Positions 55,581 to 63,971 of a DNA stretch of 64,000 nt are shown here, in pieces (position 1 is the first letter of the stretch; every line of letters begins with the position of its first letter). Source of the stretch: Chloroflexales bacterium ZM16-3 (lineage in GTDB: Bacteria; Chloroflexota; Chloroflexia; Chloroflexales; Chloroflexaceae); the NCBI GenBank assembly GCA_004138175.2, contig RYFE02000010.1, positions 1 to 64,000 on the forward strand. The letters are read 5' to 3'. Both the position numbers and the translations under genes were made by a program. The notes under the pieces are model-generated. The model worked only from the letters and a program-made list of their open reading frames with translations. It was not told the DNA's origin and searched no databases.

Positions 55581-56339
55581 ATGTACGGATTTCCCACACG
55601 AAAGCAATCTCCATCGCGCCCGCTGGCCGTCGGACAGACGCGGTTCGATCCTTCGGGCGACCCGCGATGTACCGGCTGGTGGCGAGCTGACAAAGGGGTG
55701 AGGCTTAACGATGGGTACGTGACGAGCTGGGCGAATCAGCTCCCGCCATTTCAGCAGTTTACGACAGGTGCTGAGTACTCCCCGGCGTACATGCCGAGGG
55801 CGACCAATGGGTTCCCTGCGCTGAGAATGGTAGGCGGCGTCTCTAACCACAGCGTGTCCCAGCTTGCCCAAGCCGGCGACACGGAGTGTACGCTTACCTA
55901 CGTGATGCGCTTCCCGGCGTATGGGAACACTGAGAGCGGCGGCACGCACATCGAATTCGATGGCCAGGCATTCTCGATAGGCATCTGGTCGAACTGGCTT
56001 CGTCCAAACGTAAACGGTGGTTGGCAGAACTGGATGGACAACGGTACGGAGATATGTACGGGCCTCATCACAGTCGCGGTGATCACTGCCCGCGTTTCAG
56101 TTGCCACGCCGACCGACGGGAATCGATACTTCACGTTCAATATCAACAGCCGTGCGAAACGCGGGCCCTATGCGAAGGTCGGCGTGATGACAATGACGCC
56201 GTCGAGCAGCCTCACCATCCGCGGGGAATCTCGCCGGATAGCGTTGCTTCACGAAGTAATCTACTTCCGGGGTGCCCTCTCTGACGACGACGTGAACACG
56301 ATGCACACCCTTCTACAGCAGCAATATATCGCCGCGTAG
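55581..56339 (+). CDS. LamG-like receptor-binding protein, copy 2
   Basis: A 252-residue paralogue of the preceding protein. FDPSGDPRCTGWWRADKGVRLNDGYVTSWANQL and LLHEVIYFRGALSDDDVNTMHTLLQQQYIAA are conserved, while the middle is quite different. It starts 2 bases after the preceding stop. Tandem duplication followed by divergence of the binding face is the simplest explanation. Confidence 0.75.
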   Translation: MYGFPTRKQSPSRPLAVGQTRFDPSGDPRCTGWWRADKGVRLNDGYVTSWANQLPPFQQFTTGAEYSPAYMPRATNGFPALRMVGGVSNHSVSQLAQAGDTECTLTYVMRFPAYGNTESGGTHIEFDGQAFSIGIWSNWLRPNVNGGWQNWMDNGTEICTGLITVAVITARVSVATPTDGNRYFTFNINSRAKRGPYAKVGVMTMTPSSSLTIRGESRRIALLHEVIYFRGALSDDDVNTMHTLLQQQYIAA

Positions 56340-56354
56340 CGGCAGGAGCCCACC

Positions 56355-56702
56355 ATGCCAGCTTTCTCGATCGTCAGCCAGATCCCCAGTTTCGACGATA
56401 TGATGCCCGGCGAGCAGTGGGGGGCCTTGAACGCAATCGTCGCCGCGCATGCGAAGGCGATCATCGAGGCCCTGGAGCTTGCCAACACGATCGCCGACGC
56501 CAACAGCCTGGACGAGATCGTCGCCGCGACCCCGGAGGGCGCCGGCGTCATGGGCTCGACGGAGATCACCAAGGAGCGCGCTTTGGCGATCCTTGCGATG
56601 GGCGGCCACTTCCTCACGCACGTCAACACGGCGCTCGCCGAGGCCGGCGGCCTGACGCCGAAGCAGATCCTCTACAAGTACTGGCAGCGGCCAGCCGCGT
56701 AG
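56355..56702 (+). CDS. Last gene of structural block, fibre-associated
   Basis: A 115-residue helical protein (WGALNAIVAAHAKAIIEALELANTIADANSLDEIVAATPEG) ending GLTPKQILYKYWQRPAA. The C-terminal half resembles the protein at 4653-5072 in the other fibre cassette. A strong terminator follows at once. Fibre assembly or attachment is inferred from this repeated position. Confidence 0.65.
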   Translation: MPAFSIVSQIPSFDDMMPGEQWGALNAIVAAHAKAIIEALELANTIADANSLDEIVAATPEGAGVMGSTEITKERALAILAMGGHFLTHVNTALAEAGGLTPKQILYKYWQRPAA

Positions 56703-56708
56703 GAAGAT

Positions 56709-56755
56709 CACAAAAAAGGCCCCGGGAGCTCGCTGCTCCCGGGGCCTTTTTTGTG
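56709..56755. terminator. Bidirectional intrinsic terminator
   Basis: Perfect inverted repeat: A6 and GGCCCCGGGAGC (712-729 of 56 kb), a five-base loop, GCTCCCGGGGCC and T6. It lies between the convergent structural block and the FtsK-like gene and can serve both strands. Confidence 0.95.
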
Positions 56756-56766
56756 CGTTCCGGCTG

Positions 56767-58167
56767 TTACGCCGCCGGCGTTATTCGTTCAGGGTGTTCG
56801 GGCCGTTCGGGCCGTTCTGCCCGTTCCGAACGGTCTGAACGGCCAGCTGGGGCCAGTTCTGGAACGTCGAACAGCGTAACACCGCCCTGAGTCTCCCACT
56901 CGCGGATCATCTCGCCGACCCGCACCGCCGCGGTGCCGCCGTTGGCACCGAGGCCGAGCCGGCGGGCCAGGGCGCGGTTGGATGTCTGGGTCAGCTCCTG
57001 GGCCTTGGCCAGGGTCTGGCCGTCGGCGAGCAGGCCGACGATGGTGGGCATGGCATCGGTGATCAGGCGGCGCACGTGCAGGTGCAGCTCGGTCGGCTCC
57101 CAGGGCTTGGTCGGTGCCGGCGCGGCGGCCACCGCAGCCTGGGAGGCCGGGGCGGCCTTTGCCTGCTCCAGCCGGTCGCGGAAGGGCTGGGCCGCGTCGA
57201 GGATCGCGGGGAAGCTGCGCGCCCGCCGGCTGGCGATCTGGGCGATCTCCTGAGCGCTCGGTCGGCGCACCGAGATCTCGTAGGCGTTGCCGCGCTTGTC
57301 GGGGTAGTTCCAGATGCCCCGACCATCAGGCACACCCTTGAGCTTGATGCCGGGGCCAACCATCGCGGTCCAGGTGGCCTGGTCGACGTTGCCCAGCAGG
57401 CGGGTCTTGAACAGCGCCTTGAGCGCCAAGTCGAGGCCAGTGGACTCCTTCAGTGTGTTGTGGGCGACGAGGAACAGAAACACGTCCACCTTGCGGCCCT
57501 GCTCGGCGATGTTACGCATCGCCAGGACCAGGAGGTCGCCGAAGATCCGGTAGAGGCCGCCGAGCTCATCGACGTAGATCACGACGGGATCGCCGTGGGG
57601 CATGTCCTCGTGGTAGAACGGCATGCGCCGGTCTACCTCGGCCGCCGCCCACAACAGCACGGCCATGATCTCCATGCGGTCGCGGGTGTACTCGAAGTGG
57701 CCTGCGAGCGGGCGCAGGTCGGTCTGCTGGTCGCGGCTGTGGTAGAGCGCCAGGTTGGTGGAGGCCCAGATCACCTGCTCGCCCCGGCTGATGTCGCCGA
57801 CGAGGAAGGCGATCTGGGTCTGGGTCTTGCCGTCGCCCTCCGAGCCCACCACCAGGGTGTGCCGCCGCTCCGACGCGGTGAGCCGCTGCGGGTTCGGCTG
57901 CGGCGGTACGGGCGGGGCCTGTGCCTCGGGCTCGGGGAGTGCGACACGAGCCGGGAGGCGCTGCTGCATCACAGGAGGCGGTGACGACTGGGGTGTTGAC
58001 CGACGCTGGCGCTCCTGCTGCTTCTGATCTCGGATGTACTGTGTGACACCGATAATCGTCATCAGCGTCAGCACGCCGATGATCGCTGCGGGGATATCCT
58101 CCAGCGCGAAGTCGCCCTGCCTCGGCGTGGCCTGCGCCATGATAGCGATGAGATGCAGCAGATTCAT
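56767..58167 (-). CDS. FtsK/TraD-like P-loop ATPase
   Basis: A 466-residue protein from ATG 58167. A membrane helix (about 27-44, IPAAIIGVLTLMTIIGVTQYI) and a Pro/Gln-rich linker precede the ATPase: Walker A VGSEGDGKTQTQ (108-119) and Walker B PVVIYVDELGGL (194-205). A small C-terminal domain has TNRALARRLGLGANGGTAAVRVGEMIREWE, probably a winged helix. The end is a repeated SERAERPERPEHPER tail. This is the DNA-pump layout of conjugation coupling proteins and FtsK relatives. Replicon segregation or DNA transfer is inferred. Confidence 0.8.
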   Translation of the reverse strand: MNLLHLIAIMAQATPRQGDFALEDIPAAIIGVLTLMTIIGVTQYIRDQKQQERQRRSTPQSSPPPVMQQRLPARVALPEPEAQAPPVPPQPNPQRLTASERRHTLVVGSEGDGKTQTQIAFLVGDISRGEQVIWASTNLALYHSRDQQTDLRPLAGHFEYTRDRMEIMAVLLWAAAEVDRRMPFYHEDMPHGDPVVIYVDELGGLYRIFGDLLVLAMRNIAEQGRKVDVFLFLVAHNTLKESTGLDLALKALFKTRLLGNVDQATWTAMVGPGIKLKGVPDGRGIWNYPDKRGNAYEISVRRPSAQEIAQIASRRARSFPAILDAAQPFRDRLEQAKAAPASQAAVAAAPAPTKPWEPTELHLHVRRLITDAMPTIVGLLADGQTLAKAQELTQTSNRALARRLGLGANGGTAAVRVGEMIREWETQGGVTLFDVPELAPAGRSDRSERAERPERPEHPERITPAA

Positions 58168-58187
58168 AGGTCCCTCGTTTCGCGCCG

Positions 58188-58739
58188 CTACTTCGACCGC
58201 CTCCCGGTGAACACATAGCGGAGCATATCCCACATGGTGCGCGCCAACCACTCCGGGCCAGCGGTCAGGACGGCTGAGACCAGGCCGCGCAGCACACTGC
58301 TCGCCGCAACCTGGGACATGATCGTCGGGGAGCCTGGACCTGGGTTCACTCCGAGGCCAAGGTAGGTCGTGTACCAGTCGAAGAGGCCGACACCCATCCA
58401 CACCACCCACGCGCCAGGGTTCGCGAAATACCACTCCCCATCGGTTCGCTTGAATGGAACGCGCCATTCCACCACCGAGAAGATGATGGGGAGCGGGCAC
58501 AGGAAGGCGTAGACCAGAAAGGCCGGCGGGATGGGCGCCTGATAGGACATGTTCAGGAAGCGCAGGATGGCGTTGAACATCACGATGAGGCCGTCGACCG
58601 TCCAGCGTGCGCCCAGCACCCAGATCACCGCGCTCATGAGCATGCCGACGAATCCAATGGAGAACCCGCCGATGCCGCCGGGTTCGAGGGGGGCGTTCCT
58701 CCGCGTGGTCGGGCCGATGTCTTTGCTCGTGACGGCCAT
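58188..58739 (-). CDS. Multi-pass membrane protein paired with ATPase
   Basis: A 183-residue protein from ATG 58739 with GGGAGATTTCCC ahead. Four membrane segments are likely (about 24-45, 67-90, 105-125 and 145-165: FSIGFVGMLMSAVIWVLGA, PPAFLVYAFLCPLPIIFSVVEW). It precedes the FtsK/TraD-like gene by 20 bases, so it may anchor that ATPase in the membrane. No family recognised. Confidence 0.65.
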   Translation of the reverse strand: MAVTSKDIGPTTRRNAPLEPGGIGGFSIGFVGMLMSAVIWVLGARWTVDGLIVMFNAILRFLNMSYQAPIPPAFLVYAFLCPLPIIFSVVEWRVPFKRTDGEWYFANPGAWVVWMGVGLFDWYTTYLGLGVNPGPGSPTIMSQVAASSVLRGLVSAVLTAGPEWLARTMWDMLRYVFTGRRSK

Positions 58740-58808
58740 GGGAAATCTCCCTTCGCGACGTGCTACGATGTAGACACGCCTGTCTCGAATGAGCACTCGG
58801 GAGAGGCG

Positions 58809-58853
58809 GCCGCGCCGGTCTAGACCACCGGCGCGGCATCCTCAGTAACTATA
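58809..58853 (-). promoter_or_regulatory. -10 element and leader hairpin before the membrane protein gene
   Basis: On the minus strand TATAGT (58853-58848) is followed by a hairpin with perfect 10-bp arms GCCGCGCCGG/CCGGCGCGGC (58837-58809). It resembles the leader modules in layout but lacks the GCAGCGA core and the T-run, so I keep it apart. Confidence 0.5.
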
Positions 58854-58940
58854 CACCAGGTTGACCAGCGTGAATAGATCACCGGCGCATGGTGGGCGTT
58901 CGAACGCCGGTGAATGCCCGCAGCACACACACGTCGGCAT

Positions 58941-59393
58941 TCAGTTGGCACGGCGGAGGGACTCGGCGAGCTGGGCCAAGAAGTCGCGCACCTGATCATC
59001 GGGAAGGAACCAGTGCATGAGCGGCACCGGTGAGAGGCGCTCGGCATCAGCGTGCAGCCGTGTCTGGATAGCCTCACTGGCCTCCTGGCCGCGCTCGTTC
59101 CATTGCACGTAGAGGTCGCTGATATGCACCGTCATCACCAGCGCGCCCGCATAGTCCACAAAGACACCGACGACGGTCAGGTCGTTTCCGTAGAGACTGA
59201 TCACGGCGTGGTAGTTTCCGGTACGCTGGTGCCGGACGACCCCCGTGGCGATACGGCCCGGGCCGAGCTGGTGGTGCTCCGTCTTCGTCGCCCAGAGCGC
59301 CGCATCGTCGGCGGATGCGGTGACCACCTTCCATCTCCTGATCTGCTCCGGTGATGGTGGCGGCACACGCCGCCCGCGATGGAGTGGCATCAT
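58941..59393 (-). CDS. Hypothetical protein (150 residues)
   Basis: Starts MMPLHRGRRVPPPSPEQIRRW behind AAGGAG. The middle is beta-rich (GVVRHQRTGNYHAVISLYGNDLTVVGVFVDYAGALVMTVHISDLYVQW) and the end helical (RDFLAQLAESLRRAN). It has no known domain. It lies between the partition-like genes and the ATPase pair. Confidence 0.6.
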   Translation of the reverse strand: MMPLHRGRRVPPPSPEQIRRWKVVTASADDAALWATKTEHHQLGPGRIATGVVRHQRTGNYHAVISLYGNDLTVVGVFVDYAGALVMTVHISDLYVQWNERGQEASEAIQTRLHADAERLSPVPLMHWFLPDDQVRDFLAQLAESLRRAN

Positions 59394-59437
59394 CTACTCC
59401 TTGCCGTTTCTTCGCGTGCGAACGCCAAAAAACGCGC

Positions 59438-59728
59438 CTAGTCGAAGTCCAGGCTTGCGGCTTGCGCCGCAAGCTGGAGCTGCGCTTCGATGTCGCCGGC
59501 GAGGTTGCGCGCGCGCATGTCGGGAGCCTCGCCACTGCCCAAGGCCATCTGCCCCGTTTGCAGTAGAAATCCCAGCAGCGCCCACTCGCCGAGCATCCGC
59601 GGCACCGGGCTGCCCCGGCCCGTCACCCGCACACCGCGCAGATAGGTGAGCATCGCCTCAAATCGGGGGTCATTCGCGGGCAGACTGGCGATCCACTCGC
59701 GCAGGCTGCTGGTCTCACGGTCACTCAT
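59438..59728 (-). CDS. Hypothetical protein downstream of palindromic operators
   Basis: A 96-residue, mostly helical protein (MSDRETSSLREWIASLPANDPRFEAMLTYLRG). It is the first gene after the group of palindromes at 59748-59875 and has GGAG close to the ATG. It could be regulated by the protein that binds those sites. Family unknown. Confidence 0.6.
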   Translation of the reverse strand: MSDRETSSLREWIASLPANDPRFEAMLTYLRGVRVTGRGSPVPRMLGEWALLGFLLQTGQMALGSGEAPDMRARNLAGDIEAQLQLAAQAASLDFD

Positions 59729-59747
59729 GAGGGCTCCATCAGAAATA

Positions 59748-59875
59748 CCGCTCGCGAACGGGATTTATCGCTATCTGGCCGTTCGCGAGCGAGCTGGTAT
59801 CACGAGAACAGGGCGTTTTCCGCAGCAGAACGCGAAACGGCATAGTTTAAGAAATCCCGTTCGCGAACGGGATTT
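59748..59875. repeat. Palindromic repeat cluster, probable centromere or operator
   Basis: Three copies of a palindrome related to CCCGTTCGCGAACGGG: 59748-59762 (one arm changed to GCTCG), 59779-59792 (other arm changed) and 59856-59871, which is perfect and extends to 24 bp (59852-59875). They lie directly after the ParR-like gene and before the 96-residue gene. In ParM systems such repeats form the site bound by ParR. Confidence 0.75.
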
Positions 59876-60110
59876 ACCGCCGTGGTGGGTGCGGCGTCCC
59901 AAGCTCGGCCCGGGCGATCGCCGCCAGGCGGGTCTTGCCGAAGCTGCCGAGGAGCGATTGACGCGCCTTTTCGATCTGATCGACCCAGCCAGCGACATCG
60001 CCGTCGGCCGCGCGCCGGCGGTTCAGCACCTCGGTGGCGAGCCCCGCCGCCTCGGGATCCATCGCGGCGATCGCGGCGAGGAGTTCTTCGGGCGTGCGTG
60101 GTATGCTCAC
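59874..60110 (-). CDS. Probable ParR-like partner of the actin-like ATPase
   Basis: A 78-residue protein whose ATG overlaps the stop of the ParM-like gene. It is small, basic and helical (MSIPRTPEELLAAIAAMDPEAAGLATEVLNRRRAADGDV...SLLGSFGKTRLAAIARAELG). Being second in a two-gene unit with an actin-like gene and next to palindromic repeats, it matches the ParR place. No ribbon-helix-helix motif can be pointed out with certainty, so the name rests on context. Confidence 0.55.
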   Translation of the reverse strand: MSIPRTPEELLAAIAAMDPEAAGLATEVLNRRRAADGDVAGWVDQIEKARQSLLGSFGKTRLAAIARAELGTPHPPRR

Positions 60111-61228
60111 GTCGTCACCGCCTGAAGCTTATGGCGCAGCAGGCGCTCCAGACCCTCGGCGACGCGGTAGATCGCGCGGTCCAGCATCGTCACCAGCGTC
60201 TGGCCATCGAGCGCGGTGCGCACCGCACGCTCAATGTGCTTGGCGTTGCCGCCAGCAAGAATCACCTCGGACTGGCTCAGTTGGCTGCTCCAGCGCGGCA
60301 TCACCACGGCCACAATCGCGGCACCGATCTCCTCGCCTGCGCGGGTGAGATCCTCCGCGACGCTCATCGGCTTGCCGCGGTAGAACACCGTCGGCGTATC
60401 CATGTCCATCGCCGTCAGCAGGTCGAGCACGCTCACCTGCAGATCGGGCACGCGGATCATCACCAGCTCGCGGGCGCGGTCCGCGATATCCACGGCGCCC
60501 TTGCGGGTGTTGCCCTCGGTGCCGGGGATAACGGCCAGACCCTCGGTGCCGCCGAAGTCGGTGGTGCCGCCGCCGCTGTCGAGGATGAGGCGCTTGGCCA
60601 ACAGCGTGCCGTTGGCCATCGGGTTGCCCGCCTCGGTGAACATCATCGAACAGGCCACCGCCACGTGCTGCTCAATGATCAGCGCCATCGTCACGCGGAG
60701 CTTGTACTCCACCTCGCCATAGGTGAAGTGATGCACGGTCTTGCGGCCCTCACCCTTGAGCCATGCCAGCAGGGCTGGCTTCTCGGCAATGTCGGCGGCG
60801 GGCAGACCGCCGGCGAACACGATGTCGGCCTCGACGAGGGCCTTGGGCTTCTTGCTTCGCCCGACCTGATCGTGGGTGACGCTCGGCGGGAGGGCGTCCG
60901 CGATGGAGGCCAGGTGGAGGATCTTGTAGGCGTCACTGCCCATGCGATCCCGGGCCGAGCCAATGCGCGCCAGGTCGGTACTGCCACCGCGTAGGGCATC
61001 GGCGCCGACGAGGAATATGCCCTTGCGGGTGACGCCGCGGCTATCGCTATCAATGCCGGCCGGGCCATCCAGGTAGATGAACGGGCAGAGGGTGCTGCCA
61101 TTGAGCGAGTCGGAGGTGGTGGTGGGCCGACGAACCACCGAGTCGACCGCAACCATCGGGCCGCCGTGCCGGCGGTACTTGCACTTGCGGTTGCCGACAT
61201 CAACAGTCACCGGGACGGGCGTGGGCAT
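60107..61228 (-). CDS. ParM/Alp-like actin-fold ATPase
   Basis: A 373-residue protein; ATG 61228 is chosen because AAGGAG lies seven bases ahead, whereas ATG 61255 has its ribosome site too close. Phosphate-1 motif VTVDVGNRKCKY near the start, phosphate-2 LILDSGGGTTDFG in the middle, and an adenosine motif VILAGGNAKHIERAV near the end define an actin-like ATPase. The family forms filaments that push apart plasmids or position phage DNA. With the downstream small gene and palindromes it suggests a type II partition system. Confidence 0.8.
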   Translation of the reverse strand: MPTPVPVTVDVGNRKCKYRRHGGPMVAVDSVVRRPTTTSDSLNGSTLCPFIYLDGPAGIDSDSRGVTRKGIFLVGADALRGGSTDLARIGSARDRMGSDAYKILHLASIADALPPSVTHDQVGRSKKPKALVEADIVFAGGLPAADIAEKPALLAWLKGEGRKTVHHFTYGEVEYKLRVTMALIIEQHVAVACSMMFTEAGNPMANGTLLAKRLILDSGGGTTDFGGTEGLAVIPGTEGNTRKGAVDIADRARELVMIRVPDLQVSVLDLLTAMDMDTPTVFYRGKPMSVAEDLTRAGEEIGAAIVAVVMPRWSSQLSQSEVILAGGNAKHIERAVRTALDGQTLVTMLDRAIYRVAEGLERLLRHKLQAVTT

Positions 61229-61251
61229 CACAGGCTCCTTCAGCTGCGCGG

Positions 61252-61698
61252 TCATACCATACCTCCCACAGCGGCAGCCCCAACGCTCGGCACGGCGCCA
61301 GGCGGGATCGCATCTGGGAGCGCCTCGTAGGTCGCGTGGTTCATCGTGGTGGGGTCGTAGGCCACCCAGCCCTGCTGCGTACTACCCGCCCCCCACGCGG
61401 CCATAACGAGGCCGGGACAGCGGCTACTCCGGGCCAGAGCGGTGAGGGGGCCAGCATCGGCTGGCGGAACGACCGGCGGCGGGCAGGTCGCCACGGGCGT
61501 CGGCGGCACGGGCGATGGCGTCGGGATGAGTGCGGCAGTGGGCAGCGTCGCGGCGTCCGTCGTAGAGAGGGGCGCATGCTGGCGCGCCGCCGATGGTGTA
61601 TCCAGAGCGAGCGCCTGTGGCGCACAAGCCCACAGGAGCGGGACGGCCATGATCAGGACGATGGCGATCTGGTGGCGACTGAAACGCGGCACTGGCAT
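61252..61698 (-). CDS. Putative lipoprotein or secreted small protein
   Basis: A 148-residue protein from ATG 61698. It has a basic start, a hydrophobic stretch (IAIVLIMAVPLLWACAPQALA) with a lipobox-like LLWAC, then a Thr/Pro/Ala-rich body and a small C-terminal domain (SSRCPGLVMAAWGAGSTQQGWVAYDPTTMNHATYEALP). It is probably exported and anchored to the cell surface. It overlaps the upstream end of the longer ParM-like frame by 4 bases. A surface-exclusion role is possible but unsupported. Confidence 0.6.
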   Translation of the reverse strand: MPVPRFSRHQIAIVLIMAVPLLWACAPQALALDTPSAARQHAPLSTTDAATLPTAALIPTPSPVPPTPVATCPPPVVPPADAGPLTALARSSRCPGLVMAAWGAGSTQQGWVAYDPTTMNHATYEALPDAIPPGAVPSVGAAAVGGMV

Positions 61699-61869
61699 GG
61701 TGGTTTCCTTTTTGCTATACTCGCGCACGGGCCGTGGGGTTGGTTTCCGTCCCCCGCGTGTTGGGTAGATGTAAGCTACACAACACAGCGGCCCATTTCT
61801 CAGCACATAGTGCAGCGTAGGGCTACAGTGCTGTCCGATAGCGAACTCGTCCGGATGAAGGGGCGTAGG

Positions 61870-63186
61870 CTAGATAGCACGCGCACGCTCCAAGGGCAGG
61901 AAGCGCGTCGTATGCCGCTCGAAGTTCAGCGGAGCAACGCCGATGTCGCCATTACGATTTTTCAGGACGTGGAGTTCGGCCAAGCCCTTCTTTGTAGTCT
62001 CAGCGTCATACAGCTCCTCGCGATAGAGCGCCCAGACCTGCGAGGCATCCTGCTCGATGCTCCCCGAGCCACGTAGGTCGGAAAGCTGCGGCACATGGCT
62101 CGCACGGCCCTCAACCGCGCGCGAGAGCTGTGAGAGCGCCAGCACGGGCTGGCCAAACTCTCGTGCCATCTGCATAAGACCACGGCTAATCTCGGTGACA
62201 CGCCGCACGTCATCGGCGCGCGGGTCGGTACTGTCCACAAGTTGCAGATAGTCCACAATCCAGAAATCAATCGGCCGCATCAGCGCCAGCCTGCGGGCGC
62301 GCGAGCGTATAGAGTAGACATTGATGGCGCTCGTGTGATCGATAAAAATTGGCAGCTCGCTGATATGTCCTAGCGCATCCATTGACGGCCCATCACCTCG
62401 CCTCATGAGGCTCTTGGTTGCTCCAGCTGAGCAGCCTGTTGCCATCGCGAGCAGCCGTTGGAGCAGGAGCTTGCGGTTCATCTCTAGCGAAAAGATTCCG
62501 ACTGCATAGCCTTGGCGTGCTAACCCGTCGGCAATCGAGAGAGAAAGAGCCGTTTTGCCGACACTCGGGCGGGCTGCGAGGATGATCAGTTCGTCGTTTT
62601 TCATCCCGCCGGTGATCGCATCAAGATCGGGGATAGTTGTCGTCAGGCCGGGTAACCCATTGTCTTCGTCGGCCTGTTCGACATCCTCGAAATACTCGCC
62701 TGCGACCTGCGAGAGTGAGACGAACTCCTCTGAGGATCGCCGTTGGGCTACGGCAAAGAGCGTGGCCTCGGCCTTGTCAAGCGTGACTTCTAGCGTGTCA
62801 CTCTCGTCATAGCCGAGTGCGACGATCTTCCCGCCTGCCTCGATCAACCGCCTGAGGACGGCAGTACGCTCGACGCTGCGGGCGTAGTACTCAATATGAA
62901 CTGCGGTCGGAACATCGCCCAAGAGCTCACCGAGGAAGGACATACCACCAACCAGATCGAGTCGCTCCTGGCGGCGTAGTTCGGTCGTCACCGTGGTGAG
63001 GTCAGGTGGCTCACGGCGACCATAACACGTCAGCATGGCTGAGTACACCAGGGCATGCTTCTCAAGGTAGAAGAACTCAGGCAAGAGCCAGCCTGCTACT
63101 GCTACAATGGCTTCGCGGTCGAGAAGGATCGACCCAAGGGTGGCCCTCTCAGCTGAAAGGTCACACGGCACAGATTTCACGCTCAT
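61870..63186 (-). CDS. dnaB: Replicative DNA helicase DnaB-like
   Basis: A 438-residue hexameric helicase. The N-terminal DnaB domain (SAERATLGSILLDREAIVAVAGWLLPEFFYLEKHALVY) and the RecA-type motor are intact: Walker A ARPSVGKTALS (205-215), FSLEM, Walker B WIVDYLQL (309-316), and LSQLSRAVEGR. Compared with cellular DnaB of about 450-470 residues it is slightly short. It follows the initiator-like gene with a 4-base overlap, as in many phages in which initiator and helicase are co-expressed. Confidence 0.9.
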   Translation of the reverse strand: MSVKSVPCDLSAERATLGSILLDREAIVAVAGWLLPEFFYLEKHALVYSAMLTCYGRREPPDLTTVTTELRRQERLDLVGGMSFLGELLGDVPTAVHIEYYARSVERTAVLRRLIEAGGKIVALGYDESDTLEVTLDKAEATLFAVAQRRSSEEFVSLSQVAGEYFEDVEQADEDNGLPGLTTTIPDLDAITGGMKNDELIILAARPSVGKTALSLSIADGLARQGYAVGIFSLEMNRKLLLQRLLAMATGCSAGATKSLMRRGDGPSMDALGHISELPIFIDHTSAINVYSIRSRARRLALMRPIDFWIVDYLQLVDSTDPRADDVRRVTEISRGLMQMAREFGQPVLALSQLSRAVEGRASHVPQLSDLRGSGSIEQDASQVWALYREELYDAETTKKGLAELHVLKNRNGDIGVAPLNFERHTTRFLPLERARAI

Positions 63187-63971
63187 GCGGCATCCTCACT
63201 CTGCGGCGGGTACTCGGATCGGAATCGAGCCATCACTGCATGCTTTGCCTCCTGCGTCTCCGCATTGCGCAACCGCCGAAGCCACGTTCCCCGCTCAGTT
63301 CCACTTAATCGCGGATCGTAGAGAAGCGGCGTGTCATCCACCGGCTCTGCATTCCCCAACGAGTTCGAGCCTTGACTACCAACACGTGGGCGGCGAAGTC
63401 GGGCAGGCGCATCAGGACGATCACTGCCGTAGCTGCCCTCCGATCTCCAGCGGCGCAGAGTGCTGCGCACCGCCGCCAGCCAGTCCCGAACCTCTCCACC
63501 GAGTTTCACAGCGAGGATGGCCCGACCAACCCAGTACCAGCCATACCCGCCTGTTGGCACATCATGCTCGCTGGCTAACTGTGCCAGAGCTCCATCGTCG
63601 AGGTTGTCAGTAATCGGGCAGACCATATGCCACATAGCGAGCGGGTGATGGCCAAGAGGGAACTCTTCTGCGGGGGGAGTGGGTGGTTCGGATTCGCGCG
63701 TAAGCGCATCCCGTTCCTTCCTTCCTTCCTTCCTTCCCATGTGATCCGGTAGCGGATCAGAGAAATTGACCTCCTGATCCGGTAGCGGATCAGAGAAATT
63801 GACCTCCTGATCCGGTAGCGGATCAGAGAAATTGACCTCCTGATCCGGTAGCGGATCAGAGAGGTTCGCTCTCTGAGCTACGCGAGCTGATGCCAGATCA
63901 GAGAGATTGACCTCCTGATCCGCTACCGGATCAGAAAGATCGAGAGCCATCTGGTTGGGCGGTAGGGACAT
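63183..63971 (-). CDS. Replication initiator-like protein with internal repeats
   Basis: A 262-residue protein. Residues 8-77 consist of 11-residue repeats of the type NFSDPLPDQEV, encoded by near-perfect DNA repeats. A basic linker (MGRKEGRKER) leads to a helical domain (GYGWYWVGRAILAVKLGGEVRDWLAAVRSTLRRWRSEGSYG) similar to DnaD/phage initiator C-terminal parts. The end is Arg-rich and helical. Being directly upstream of DnaB, it probably binds the origin and loads the helicase. The true start may lie beyond the first ATG seen here, since the window ends 30 bases upstream. Confidence 0.65.
   Translation of the reverse strand: MSLPPNQMALDLSDPVADQEVNLSDLASARVAQRANLSDPLPDQEVNFSDPLPDQEVNFSDPLPDQEVNFSDPLPDHMGRKEGRKERDALTRESEPPTPPAEEFPLGHHPLAMWHMVCPITDNLDDGALAQLASEHDVPTGGYGWYWVGRAILAVKLGGEVRDWLAAVRSTLRRWRSEGSYGSDRPDAPARLRRPRVGSQGSNSLGNAEPVDDTPLLYDPRLSGTERGTWLRRLRNAETQEAKHAVMARFRSEYPPQSEDAA
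63742..63945 (-). repeat. Intragenic iteron-like repeats
   Basis: Three exact 33-bp copies (63742-63774, 63775-63807, 63808-63840) and two diverged ones to about 63945. Each contains the inverted repeat TGATCCGGTAGCGGATCA. They are in frame inside the initiator-like gene, similar in arrangement to the origin iterons inside lambda gene O. Confidence 0.9.

Noticed and set aside
63742-63945. CRISPR array
   Set aside because: The 33-bp repeats are directly adjacent without unique spacers and are in frame within a protein-coding gene.
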